This document shows, piece by piece, positions 36,661 to 44,554 of a stretch of 64,000 nt of DNA. The stretch is from positions 1,259,458 through 1,323,457 of the forward strand of contig JAMPEV010000001.1 of NCBI GenBank assembly GCA_023664955.1, read 5' to 3'. The translations under genes were made by a program, and so were the position numbers. The notes beneath the pieces were generated by a model, which was given only the letters and a program-made list of their open reading frames with translations, ran no database searches and had not been told where the DNA came from. This DNA is from Duncaniella sp. GTDB taxonomy: Bacteria; Bacteroidota; Bacteroidia; Bacteroidales; Muribaculaceae. Within the stretch, counting starts at the first letter, position 1. Each line of letters starts with the position of its first letter.

Positions 36661-37482
36661 TTATTTAGAAAAGATCGAAATCACGTCATTAATAATGTCT
36701 AAACTCTTTTTTGACCCATAGGAGCAGGGGATTGGAATCGCATTTTTCAACGTAAAAATCATCTTTGTCTTTCCGGAGTAGAGTGCTTTTATCACCGATG
36801 CCGCTCCTTGCGAAGGCGTATAAATAACCGGACGGACAAACAAGTTGCCAAGCGTATCTATTGCCTTATTACCCAAGGTTATGATATTTGTATTTACTAC
36901 CCATGGGTCAGAGCAGTTAACTGTAATATCTTTTTCTACCATTCTACTCGATAACATATAGGCATAAGCGGTAAGCATTTTCTTACTTCGACCATAGGTG
37001 ACAAAACGATTATGATGGTGCTTTGACAAGTAATCCCAGTCCTTCCTAAATCGAGCAATCTTTCGAGTGACAGAGGTAGTGAACACTATTGAACTACCTC
37101 CTATAAGAGTCGGTAATAATAGTTCTGTCATAATCACAGGTGAAAGGAAGTTAGTCTGGGTGGCTGATTCATAACCATCCTCAGTTATTTTAACTTCACC
37201 AGGCATTGTACCGGCATTATGAATTAACCCCTTAACCTTGTAACCTTTTTTCTTTATATATTCCGCTAACACTCTTACCGATGCAAATGACTCCAAATCA
37301 AGGGGATGAGCTATCAATTCAGTCTTAACATCCTTATAAGATGATATAATAGCCTGAGCCTTACCCATGTTTCTGCATGCAAGGATTATACGATCCACTT
37401 TTTTGTTCACTAAATCCGCAACAATGCTCTTGCCGATTCCACCGGTGGCTCCCGTAACAATATATGTGTATTTATCTTCCAT
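36661..37482 (-). CDS. Short-chain dehydrogenase (retinol-dehydrogenase-like)
   Basis: A 273-residue classical SDR. The NAD(P) loop is TGATGGIGKSI (10-20), ACRN and DLESFASVR follow, the structural HNAG is in LIHNAGTMPG (about 87), and the catalytic Tyr-Lys pair is in TYGRSKKM (about 160-167). The pattern IILACRNMGKAQAII and YESATQTNFLSP resembles the retinol-dehydrogenase (RDH11-14) branch, whose members act on retinoids and hydroxysteroids. The catalytic Ser position is in TTSV. It overlaps the preceding SDR stop by one base (TAATG), showing translational coupling within the steroid-enzyme operon. Substrate is not proven. Confidence 0.86.
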   Translation of the reverse strand: MEDKYTYIVTGATGGIGKSIVADLVNKKVDRIILACRNMGKAQAIISSYKDVKTELIAHPLDLESFASVRVLAEYIKKKGYKVKGLIHNAGTMPGEVKITEDGYESATQTNFLSPVIMTELLLPTLIGGSSIVFTTSVTRKIARFRKDWDYLSKHHHNRFVTYGRSKKMLTAYAYMLSSRMVEKDITVNCSDPWVVNTNIITLGNKAIDTLGNLFVRPVIYTPSQGAASVIKALYSGKTKMIFTLKNAIPIPCSYGSKKSLDIINDVISIFSK

Positions 37483-38291
37483 TATTTGTCTAATCTGTCG
37501 AGCAATTTAGTTTTAATCATAACTCTCGCCCATTCAGGCATTAATGAGACAACCACTATTGATATGCGGTTTAATATTCCATTGATATATTGAGCGTTAC
37601 CATTTAATGCTCTTTTTACAGCTTTCTTCGCGAAATGGCTTGGAGTGTCAAGAACTCCAAACATTACTCCAATTTTCTTTAATCGTTTAGAAAGTCCAAA
37701 CAGGTCGGTGGCTATACCGCCGGGGCAGGCCACCATTACCATCACATTTTTCTCCTTCATCTCTATTCGGTAAGCTCGTGAAAACACCCTGACATAAGCT
37801 TTGGTGGCGGTATACATCGCAATTCCAGGCATCGGCATCCAGCATGACATAGACGACATGTTTAAAATGTACCCGCCCCCATTCGAAGCCATTATATCCC
37901 CTATATCCTTAGTTAGAAAAGTAAGCGCCCTTATATGTAAATCGATATAAGTGTTTATACGATGTGCCGACAAATGGCTAACCGACTTGAAATCGAAAAT
38001 CCCGGCATTATTTATTAGGATAAAAGGTGCTATTTGATTATCGCATAAGAATCTGACAATATCATCTACTCCTGACATTTCAGTTAAATCAACATTCAAA
38101 TAGAATATTGATTTGCTGGTTTTTGATTTCAGTATCTCAGCCTTTTCGGCTAATTCTTTGGGCTGGTTACTGACCATCATGAGGTTACAACCCATCTCGC
38201 AAAGATACTCACAAAACTCATAACCGATACCCGAAGAAGCGCCGGTCACTATAGCCCATTTATCCTGTATTTCATATATTTTAGTCCTCAC
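37482..38291 (-). CDS. Short-chain dehydrogenase (hydroxysteroid-dehydrogenase candidate)
   Basis: A 269-residue classical SDR with the NAD(P) loop TGASSGIGYEF (16-26), the structural NNAG in LINNAGIF (about 95), the catalytic Ser in NMSSMSCWMPMPG and the Tyr-Lys pair YTATK (about 159-163). It starts with GTG, inside a 4-bp overlap (GTGA) with the flavin reductase stop, so it depends on translational coupling. A basic, hydrophobic C-terminal tail (RISIVVVSLMPEWARVMIKTK) suggests membrane association. In the context of a steroid 5-alpha-reductase it is the best candidate for a 3-hydroxysteroid dehydrogenase that reduces the 3-oxo group; the stereochemistry (3-alpha or 3-beta) is not deducible. 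Confidence 0.86.
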   Translation of the reverse strand: MRTKIYEIQDKWAIVTGASSGIGYEFCEYLCEMGCNLMMVSNQPKELAEKAEILKSKTSKSIFYLNVDLTEMSGVDDIVRFLCDNQIAPFILINNAGIFDFKSVSHLSAHRINTYIDLHIRALTFLTKDIGDIMASNGGGYILNMSSMSCWMPMPGIAMYTATKAYVRVFSRAYRIEMKEKNVMVMVACPGGIATDLFGLSKRLKKIGVMFGVLDTPSHFAKKAVKRALNGNAQYINGILNRISIVVVSLMPEWARVMIKTKLLDRLDK

Positions 38292-39529
38292 TTACCGCTA
38301 TTTTTGCTACGACATTTTATAGCCTCTATTTCACGCTGAAGTGAGCGAGGCATATTCTCTATACATTTATGGCATGCCATTTCACGAGAATACATTCTCC
38401 CGATGCAATAATTCACATGCTCGCATCCGGAGGAATTGAGCCCCTCTCGCATTCGGTTCACAAAATCCGGCATCGTCAACAATGCACGTGCCATCTGCAC
38501 AAATTCAAAATCGGCATCAAGTACCTTCTCAATTGATTCCCTTGTCGAGGCTCCTCCGACATATATCAACGGTAATTTTAATTCCTTTCTGAATAGTTTT
38601 GCATCTTCAAGGAAATAACAATCCTCATATGGTACGGTCGGTATCATTATCTTACCAAACATTCTGACACCATATTTCATCCACCAACAGTCCATGTAAT
38701 GAGTCAACGCGCCAATGGGCATCTCACCTCTCATAACATACATCGGTGCTTTGCTCACAAAGCCGCCACTTAACACCAATGCATGTGCACCGAGTCGTTC
38801 AAGCTCTTTCGCTATTTGTATGCCTTCGTCAATTTCTACTCCACCCTTGAATCCATCACGCATATTGGTCTTTACCACAACACCGAGATCACTTCCGGCG
38901 GCTTTCATAACTTCTTCCATGCAAAGCCGCATAAAGCGCATCCTGTTATCTAATGAGCCACCCCATCGGTCATTTCGATGATTAGTATATGGTGACAAAA
39001 ACTGACTTATGAGATACCCGTGCCCTGCGTGAATCTCTATACAGTCCATTCCGGCATCCCGTGCGAGACGAACTGCGTCTCCGAACGATTTCGACATCTT
39101 GACAATCTCATCATCAGTCATCCTTCTCACCGGTGTGGGCGAATATATATTGAATCTTCCTGATGCAGAAATAGGCGTTTCTCCAGCTGTTGATTTATGT
39201 GACATATTGCCACAATGTCCTAATTGAATCGACACCTTGGCTCCGGTTTCATGTATGGCGTCCGTAATATCTCTTAACGATGGTATGATTTCAGGACGCA
39301 TCCACAACTGTCTTGGAAATGAGAGTCCGTTTCTCGTCACTGATGCGTAGGCAATCGTAGTCATACCAACACCTCCTTTAGCAACCGACAAGTGATAGTC
39401 CTTAAGCATCTGAGATGGACTATTCCCCGGACACATTCCTTCAAACGCGGCCGAACGAATTGTCCTGTTACGCAATGTTACCGGCCCGATTTTAGCAGGC
39501 GTAAATAGTTTTGAATCGGGATACTCCAT
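38288..39529 (-). CDS. Old Yellow Enzyme-type flavin reductase (candidate steroid 5-beta-/enone reductase)
   Basis: A 413-residue NADH:flavin oxidoreductase of the OYE family. The FMN barrel begins LFTPAKIGPVTLRNRTIRSA (8-27); other family stretches are IQLGHCG (about 99-105), EIHAGHGYLISQFLSP (about 163-178), RNDRWGGSLDNRMRF and LIYVGGAST (about 330). A C-terminal Cys cluster, GCEHVNYCIGRMYSREMACHKC (near 369-390; spacing C-x5-C-x10-C-x2-C), could hold an iron-sulfur centre. Unlike BaiCD or 2,4-dienoyl-CoA reductase (about 640-680 residues) it lacks the C-terminal FAD/NAD(P) domain, so it must receive electrons from a partner. Reductases of this type reduce activated C=C bonds such as the delta-4 enone of steroids. 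Confidence 0.87.
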   Translation of the reverse strand: MEYPDSKLFTPAKIGPVTLRNRTIRSAAFEGMCPGNSPSQMLKDYHLSVAKGGVGMTTIAYASVTRNGLSFPRQLWMRPEIIPSLRDITDAIHETGAKVSIQLGHCGNMSHKSTAGETPISASGRFNIYSPTPVRRMTDDEIVKMSKSFGDAVRLARDAGMDCIEIHAGHGYLISQFLSPYTNHRNDRWGGSLDNRMRFMRLCMEEVMKAAGSDLGVVVKTNMRDGFKGGVEIDEGIQIAKELERLGAHALVLSGGFVSKAPMYVMRGEMPIGALTHYMDCWWMKYGVRMFGKIMIPTVPYEDCYFLEDAKLFRKELKLPLIYVGGASTRESIEKVLDADFEFVQMARALLTMPDFVNRMREGLNSSGCEHVNYCIGRMYSREMACHKCIENMPRSLQREIEAIKCRSKNSGK

Positions 39530-39534
39530 ATCTT

Positions 39535-40305
39535 TTAGTATATATAAGGTATTATTTTTTTCAGTTGTATTGAATCAAACTCGGTAGGAAATTCCTTAGA
39601 GTAACGTTTGTATATCTTTCCGGCTCTCGGTGCAAGATTTGCAAATGTCCATAGAGCAAACACGGCTCCGGCACACGACCATGTCAATACGGCAAAACCT
39701 GTCCATTCCACAAATTCTCCAAAATAATTGGCGGAAGTGACATATTTAAACATCCCTTTCTTTGGCAAATAATGTTTAGTGTCACCGGGCTTACGCAAAT
39801 TTCTTATCACTGAATCACTATGTATATTTATTGCCATTCCGGCTATGAATATTAATGTTCCTATGATAAACTGGGGAGATTCAAGCCAAGTAGACGGATA
39901 ACGATCCGGTGATGAAACATAAAAAATCCATCCTCCTTGCATAAACGCATTGAGAATGTTGAAACATATTCCACACACAATGATACTCAATGGCATTTTG
40001 CCTTTGGACTTAATTAAGAATGGGAAAATGAACGAGCGTTGAAAATAATGAACCTCGAAAAGCAGGAACATTATCAATGGTGCAATATCAAAACGCCGAG
40101 TAGAGTGCCACCACAGTATACCCATAGCGATAAACACAGGAGCTTCCATTAGCACCCATCCAAGCCTGTTATTCACTGTTATACCCCATTTCTTTGTATA
40201 CATCATCCCATAACCTGCTTCAACATAATGTAAAGCTATAAACACAATGGCGGCTGTTACGGCCATTGCTATTAAGAATATGTCAAACGACCCCTCTCCT
40301 ATCAT
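39535..40305 (-). CDS. Steroid 5-alpha-reductase-type membrane enzyme
   Basis: A 256-residue integral membrane protein (about seven helices) with the full signature of the 3-oxo-5-alpha-steroid 4-dehydrogenase family: NNRLGWVLMEAP with Glu54, HYFQR (86-90), GMAINIHSD (156-164) and SANYFGEFVEW (191-201). Asn160, Asp164, Asn193 and Glu197 correspond closely in number and context to residues of human SRD5A2 that hold NADPH and the steroid. The enzyme is expected to reduce a 3-oxo-delta-4 steroid or bile acid to the 5-alpha form using NADPH. Simple DUF1295 or isoprenylcysteine-methyltransferase-like relatives lack this motif set. It is the first gene of a tightly packed operon with an OYE-type reductase and two SDRs. 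Confidence 0.88.
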   Translation of the reverse strand: MIGEGSFDIFLIAMAVTAAIVFIALHYVEAGYGMMYTKKWGITVNNRLGWVLMEAPVFIAMGILWWHSTRRFDIAPLIMFLLFEVHYFQRSFIFPFLIKSKGKMPLSIIVCGICFNILNAFMQGGWIFYVSSPDRYPSTWLESPQFIIGTLIFIAGMAINIHSDSVIRNLRKPGDTKHYLPKKGMFKYVTSANYFGEFVEWTGFAVLTWSCAGAVFALWTFANLAPRAGKIYKRYSKEFPTEFDSIQLKKIIPYIY

Positions 40306-40324
40306 AATTAATTGTTTTAAGCAA

Positions 40325-40353
40325 CAAAATTATATAATAATTATGATATTCAA
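40325..40353 (-). promoter_or_regulatory. Candidate promoter of the steroid-enzyme operon
   Basis: TTG at 40351-40353, 18 bp spacing, TAATTTTG at 40325-40332 on the minus strand. It predicts a short leader of roughly 10-15 bases before the first gene. The spacing is slightly shorter than the usual 19-20. Confidence 0.5.
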
Positions 40354-40430
40354 CTCATAACAGTGACTTTTTTTCTTTCTTTCGTGGATCATTATTGCAG
40401 TGAAACAGCAAAACCTCCAAAAAGAAAGGA

Positions 40431-40472
40431 CTGAGAAATTGCCTGAAGAAAATTCAGGGCAATTAATCTCAG
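40431..40472 (-). terminator. Hairpin after the first GH28 gene
   Basis: An imperfect hairpin with arms CTGAG / CTCAG at the base and AATTGCC-TGAA / TTCAGGGCAATT in the upper stem (6-base loop), located 24-65 bp past the GH28 stop codon on the minus strand. The following T tract is poor. Confidence 0.5.
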
Positions 40473-40495
40473 CCCGTGCTTAAGAATTAGTATTT

Positions 40496-41827
40496 CTATT
40501 TTTCGTTTGCCTTGTCAAGATCTTTAAGGTCGTAGTTAAGTTTATCCTTATCATCCTCATTAGCTACGACAATCTTAGGAACACGGCCGTTCACAGTGAC
40601 ATTTAACAACTTAACATTTGGGTAGTTGCAATGAAACAAATCAGATTTTGCCCTTAGTGTCAGATTCTCCATGATGAAATTCTCAACAGTGTCATCATTA
40701 TTACCTGCTATGGCACCAAGACCTTCACATGACACATTAATATTCTTCATAAGCACATTTTTAACCACTCCCACCGGATGCTCATTTGTACCTTCCAGAG
40801 TGAAAAACTGCTTCCAGGGAAGCATTTCTATAATCGTACCGCATCTTCCCGTCACATTCTCGATAGTTATATTTTCGTAAGTCTGATACGTGTCCGGACG
40901 CATTTTAAGACGTAAAAGTGAACACTCATTTTCAAGTTTACAATTACGCAAGGTAATATTCTTGGCATGAAAACATTCACTTCCGAGTGTGATTGTGCCA
41001 TGGAGGTTAGGACCGAACGTGCAGTCCTCGACCAAAATATCCTCCACTGAGCCATTTTCAGGTGACTGATGCGCAAATACTCCTTTGCCGCCCTTCATAC
41101 ACACACCATCGTCGTCACAATTAAGATAACATCCCCTAACTGTCACCTTCTTACATCCGTCAAGATCAATGGCATCACTACTCGGGGCTCTCACCGGCTC
41201 CACGGGTGCATAGACTTCGCAATTCTCTATCAACACATTTTGACAGAGATAAAGGTGAGTGGTCCAGAATGCGGAGTTAATAAGATGAACGCCTGATAAT
41301 TTAACATTGTCGCATCCCCAAAGGAACACCAAGCGTGGCCGGCGCACTTCAAGGTTGGTCCAAGCGCGATTCTCTTTACGCGCCTTCTCAACGTAGTCCC
41401 AGAATTGCACCCACAAATTATAGCCGTTACCATTAATCGTGCCGGGTCCTTTAATCTGGAAGCCATCGACATAGTAGGCATTTACAAGAGCCGGATGGTA
41501 ATATATGCTACGCCCTTCCATGCGTGAGGGCATGAGGGGATAATCTGAGATATTATCTGATCCTTTTAACATTCCACCCTCACGGATTTCCAAGGTAGTA
41601 CCGGGCTTGAAGAAGAGTGCCCCGGATAGAAATGTCCCCTTCGGTATCACCACATTTCCTCCCCCATCGGATTCTGCAATATCAATCACACGCTGAATTT
41701 GGGCCGTTTGAACCTTAGTGCTGTCTGATGAAACTTGATAGTCGGTGATTACATAGTCTTTTGCACTTGCCATCGTTGCCATGGTCAAGATACAACCCAA
41801 AGAAGAAATTTTAAGTAGATTTTTCAT
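40496..41827 (-). CDS. GH28 polygalacturonase-type glycoside hydrolase
   Basis: A 443-residue secreted (signal peptide 1-22, ending ASA) parallel beta-helix protein of family GH28. The catalytic stretches are recognisable: SDAIDLDGCKKVTVRGC (about 213-229), NCDDDGVCMKGGKG with the Asp pair (about 232-245), LHGTITLGSE with the His of the GHG-type motif (about 278-287) and LRLKMRPDT with the Arg and Lys of the RIK motif (about 304-312). Such enzymes cleave galacturonic-acid linkages of pectin backbones. It follows the esterase gene by 31 bp and is probably transcribed with it. Compare the GH28 at 60483-61811, which lacks the His and Arg. Confidence 0.9.
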   Translation of the reverse strand: MKNLLKISSLGCILTMATMASAKDYVITDYQVSSDSTKVQTAQIQRVIDIAESDGGGNVVIPKGTFLSGALFFKPGTTLEIREGGMLKGSDNISDYPLMPSRMEGRSIYYHPALVNAYYVDGFQIKGPGTINGNGYNLWVQFWDYVEKARKENRAWTNLEVRRPRLVFLWGCDNVKLSGVHLINSAFWTTHLYLCQNVLIENCEVYAPVEPVRAPSSDAIDLDGCKKVTVRGCYLNCDDDGVCMKGGKGVFAHQSPENGSVEDILVEDCTFGPNLHGTITLGSECFHAKNITLRNCKLENECSLLRLKMRPDTYQTYENITIENVTGRCGTIIEMLPWKQFFTLEGTNEHPVGVVKNVLMKNINVSCEGLGAIAGNNDDTVENFIMENLTLRAKSDLFHCNYPNVKLLNVTVNGRVPKIVVANEDDKDKLNYDLKDLDKANEK

Positions 41828-41858
41828 TAGTTCTCTTCTTTATAGTGAACGTAAAAAT

Positions 41859-43487
41859 TTATTTTAATATTTTATCCAAGAAAGCAACAACATAGTCGAC
41901 AGTAGGTTCCATCCATGGGTGGAAGAACCAGAAGGGATGCACATCTACCGGAATTGAATTGCGTTCGGAGTAGATGCCATTTTCTTTGTATATGTCAATG
42001 AGAATATCGCGTCCGTCACTATAGCGGGGCAGTCCGCTATTAATAAAGCATACAGGTGCCGATTTGTCTGTCACCCATAGTACTGATGAGGCTTCTTCCC
42101 AATTTTCTTTTGCCTTCTCATACAATCCACCAAGCCACACGGCATTGATTGGTAGCTCCCCCTTTTGGGCTAACTTATCTTTCGCCTCCGCAATGTTGCT
42201 CTCCGACACGAATGTACATGTACCATCCATATTGATTATAGCCTGGACTTCGCTCGATTCGTCAAGCCATTCGCCATATCCCTCATGTCGCTTCGAGCCA
42301 TTGGTGACACCTGCCAGTGTGGCGAGTTGCGCTCCGGCCGAACATCCTGAAACCGCAATTTTACTTGGATCGATACCATACTTTCCAGCATTCTTCCTCA
42401 CCCATCTCACTGCCGTTTTAATGTCATGAAAACCGGCCGGATACTTGGCTTCAGGGATATGACGATATTCTACCGGAATTGTGACATATCCGCGAGAGGC
42501 TATACGTTGAGCCATTGGCACCTGCAGAGACTTATCGCCTGAGTTCCATCCTCCGCCGTGAATCATTATCAAAGCCGGGTAAACAACGTCGTCGTCCGGA
42601 CGGTAAATATCGACATGTAAATCACGGTCTCCGTAAGGTGAATTACAATGTGTCGTGTATACTACGTCTTTGTACTCCTTAAGTCCTCGAGTTTGGTCGG
42701 GTAACGCCAAAGTAACCTCAGGATGACGCTTAATAACCTTTACATAAGTTGAATGTGTGGTAAATGAGGTGTCGCGAGGCACTTTGCAGTCTGTACGCTT
42801 TCCGCAGCAGCCCATATTTCCAACAAGCGATTTCAAGAACGTCTCTCCTCTATCAACCATAAGGTTATGACCTTTGTCATTAAGATGCGCCGTGTCATTT
42901 GGCCCTTGGAAATAGATGGCACGGAATTCGGGATTGTTTACATCGATAATATCTGGGGAAGAAACATCAAGAACGGGAATACCATATTTATCACAGGCCT
43001 TATGTATCTCAGCAATAACCTCCTTAAAATATTTCCTGTCAACACCCCAAGGGGTAACATAACCGATGGGGTTATATGGATATTTCTGTTTTAATCCAGC
43101 TAAAAGGGAATCCAGTCCGGCACTAAATTTCGACCATGCGCCTTCATGTTTACGCAAATAATCGGCATCATTATGACCTGCTATGATTAAAATCACATCG
43201 GCCGAATCAGGCAATTCCTTATATCTGACAGTCATCGCAGGCCCAAAACCATCTTCAGTCCTATCGAAAGCTATACTACTTCCATTCCTGCCAAAATTAA
43301 CATAGTTCATCCCTAACTTTTCAGCCACTTTGTAGTGCCATGCCTCAGAGAACGGACGCTTATGATTTCTGACATAACTATCACCAAACACACAAAGCGT
43401 CCTGACAAGCAATGCTTCAGTGCCATCATCCGCTTGACACATGACACTCACAAGCATAAATGCTAATAGGATTTTCAGTATTTTCAT
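41859..43487 (-). CDS. SGNH hydrolase fused to alpha/beta-hydrolase esterase
   Basis: A 542-residue exported protein (signal peptide about 1-20) that contains two hydrolase domains. The first (about 25-225) is an SGNH/GDSL domain: block I FGDSYV with the Ser nucleophile (about 34-39), block III GHNDADY and the Asp/His of DTAHLNDKGH. The second (about 280-542) is an alpha/beta-hydrolase of the esterase/lipase-like group with oxyanion HGGGWNSGD, nucleophile elbow SGCSAGAQL and a C-terminal His in VDVHPFW. Both types remove acetyl or methyl esters from plant polysaccharides; together with the adjacent GH28 they fit deacetylation and cleavage of pectin. Substrates of the two sites are unknown. 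Confidence 0.88.
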   Translation of the reverse strand: MKILKILLAFMLVSVMCQADDGTEALLVRTLCVFGDSYVRNHKRPFSEAWHYKVAEKLGMNYVNFGRNGSSIAFDRTEDGFGPAMTVRYKELPDSADVILIIAGHNDADYLRKHEGAWSKFSAGLDSLLAGLKQKYPYNPIGYVTPWGVDRKYFKEVIAEIHKACDKYGIPVLDVSSPDIIDVNNPEFRAIYFQGPNDTAHLNDKGHNLMVDRGETFLKSLVGNMGCCGKRTDCKVPRDTSFTTHSTYVKVIKRHPEVTLALPDQTRGLKEYKDVVYTTHCNSPYGDRDLHVDIYRPDDDVVYPALIMIHGGGWNSGDKSLQVPMAQRIASRGYVTIPVEYRHIPEAKYPAGFHDIKTAVRWVRKNAGKYGIDPSKIAVSGCSAGAQLATLAGVTNGSKRHEGYGEWLDESSEVQAIINMDGTCTFVSESNIAEAKDKLAQKGELPINAVWLGGLYEKAKENWEEASSVLWVTDKSAPVCFINSGLPRYSDGRDILIDIYKENGIYSERNSIPVDVHPFWFFHPWMEPTVDYVVAFLDKILK

Positions 43488-43555
43488 TCCGGTATTAATT
43501 TAAATTCTAATTGACTTTAAACTGTCTTTTCAACTGACGTTTTATCATTATTTTA

Positions 43556-43585
43556 CAAAAGTAATCAAATTTTTGAATAAAACAA
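43556..43585 (-). promoter_or_regulatory. Promoter of the esterase-GH28 operon
   Basis: TTG at 43583-43585, 19 bp spacing, TACTTTTG at 43556-43563 on the minus strand. It predicts a leader of about 60 bases before the start codon at 43487. Confidence 0.6.
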
Positions 43586-43600
43586 TCAGTATATGAATAT

Positions 43601-43631
43601 AAAAAAGTCCGGCAGCACACGGCAACCGGAC
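43601..43631 (-). terminator. Terminator after the 78-residue protein gene
   Basis: GTCCGG pairs with CCGGAC, followed by a run of T residues on the minus strand, 29 bp past the stop codon of the small gene at 43660. Confidence 0.8.
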
Positions 43632-43659
43632 ATATAAAAAAACTCAAATAAAAATTCGC

Positions 43660-43896
43660 TCATTCCTTAGCGTAAGAAAGCACAGTGGGACTCTCTACAT
43701 CAACACCAAATTCCTTGGCACGCGCCACAATGGCACGTGCAAGTTGAGGCTTTAAGCCATCTGGGCAATATCTGAAATACGCCTCCGCAGCACGTACATG
43801 GGCCGCATCGGGCATCGGATATTCTCTGCGCTCCGGCAATCCGAACACGCTATCAGGAAGTTCTTTTCGATCTTCGTAACTTATCCTATCATTCAT
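43660..43896 (-). CDS. Small conserved-looking protein (DUF6582-like)
   Basis: A 78-residue protein without signal peptide or helix. The start RISYEDRKELPDSVFGLPERREYPMPDAAHVRAAEAYF resembles small Bacteroidetes proteins annotated DUF6582 and phage-head accessory domains (xxLPDSxFAxPERRxYPIPDxxH); a helical C-terminal half follows (LKPQLARAIVARAKEFGVDV). The pattern is of a real folded protein, but no function can be assigned. It has its own terminator. It ends 39 bp upstream of nothing known on its strand; the barrel gene at 43936 lies upstream. Confidence 0.72.
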   Translation of the reverse strand: MNDRISYEDRKELPDSVFGLPERREYPMPDAAHVRAAEAYFRYCPDGLKPQLARAIVARAKEFGVDVESPTVLSYAKE

Positions 43897-43935
43897 GGCT
43901 TTATCTTTGGATTGTCTATGATTAAATCAGTTAAA

Positions 43936-44454
43936 TTACATATTGAATCGGAAACCTACTTGCAAAAGGCCCTGAGCACCATAACCCAGCTCGCCAAACA
44001 TTGCTACACTGCGATTAAGCCCAACCTCCGCCCCAAGGGGTGAAGCCTGAAATGCAAAATATGTCTTATTCTTCGACCAGTCACCTGCGGCTGCATGAGT
44101 TACATCAACACCCAAACCTAAATGTCCGTAGAGTGTCACGATGCTATTGCGATAATAGTCGTAACGGCCATTAAGCATAAATACATGATAATAGACATTA
44201 GCGTCATCAACATGTTTGTAACTTGCACTTGAAAAGGTGTAAGTAGCACCCAAATAAAAGCTTGGAAGAACCTTGAAATTGACACCTGCTGTCAACGCGC
44301 CCCAAGCATTATCGACTGCGCTGCCGGGGTGCATATCACTCGCATCCATCTGAGTATAACCACCGTAACCAATCTGAAGTTGTGCACGCTGAGCTTGTGC
44401 GCCAAATGCCATTCCCATGACTACGAGCATGGTCAGGAAGAATTTTTTCATCAT
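43936..44454 (-). CDS. Small outer-membrane beta-barrel protein
   Basis: A 172-residue exported protein with a signal peptide (about 1-21, MKKFFLTMLVVMGMAFGAQA, cleavage near AQAQ). The mature part (150 residues) is made of alternating hydrophobic-polar strands with terminal aromatic residues (GYGGYTQMD, SFYLGATYTFSS, YDYYRNSIVTLYGHLGLG, ALQVGFRFNM), ending in an aromatic-rich strand as expected for OmpW/porin-like eight-stranded barrels. No ligand is evident. There is a second ATG at 44451. Confidence 0.8.
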   Translation of the reverse strand: MMKKFFLTMLVVMGMAFGAQAQRAQLQIGYGGYTQMDASDMHPGSAVDNAWGALTAGVNFKVLPSFYLGATYTFSSASYKHVDDANVYYHVFMLNGRYDYYRNSIVTLYGHLGLGVDVTHAAAGDWSKNKTYFAFQASPLGAEVGLNRSVAMFGELGYGAQGLLQVGFRFNM

Positions 44455-44477
44455 ATCTTTAATTTTTTGTTAGAAAC

Positions 44478-44500
44478 GTGAAATATTTAATTAATTTCAC
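44478..44500 (-). repeat. Hairpin upstream of the small barrel gene
   Basis: GTGAAAT and ATTTCAC form a 7-bp stem around a 9-base loop, between the lptD stop codon and the barrel gene start on the minus strand. It may be a weak terminator of lptD or a leader hairpin of the barrel gene. Confidence 0.35.
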
Positions 44501-44554
44501 ATTTAAAACATACAGTATGATGAATTGGTTTATTGAGGATGGTTTTTTAACACT

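Noticed and set aside
38288..39529. OYE protein as BaiCD or dienoyl-CoA reductase
   Set aside because: The C-terminal FAD/NAD(P) domain of those proteins is missing and the Cys spacing differs, so only an OYE-type reductase is called.
39535..40305. 5-alpha-reductase as an isoprenylcysteine methyltransferase-like or plain DUF1295 protein
   Set aside because: The motif set HYFQR, GMAINIHSD and ANYFGE with Glu54 belongs to the steroid 5-alpha-reductase family.
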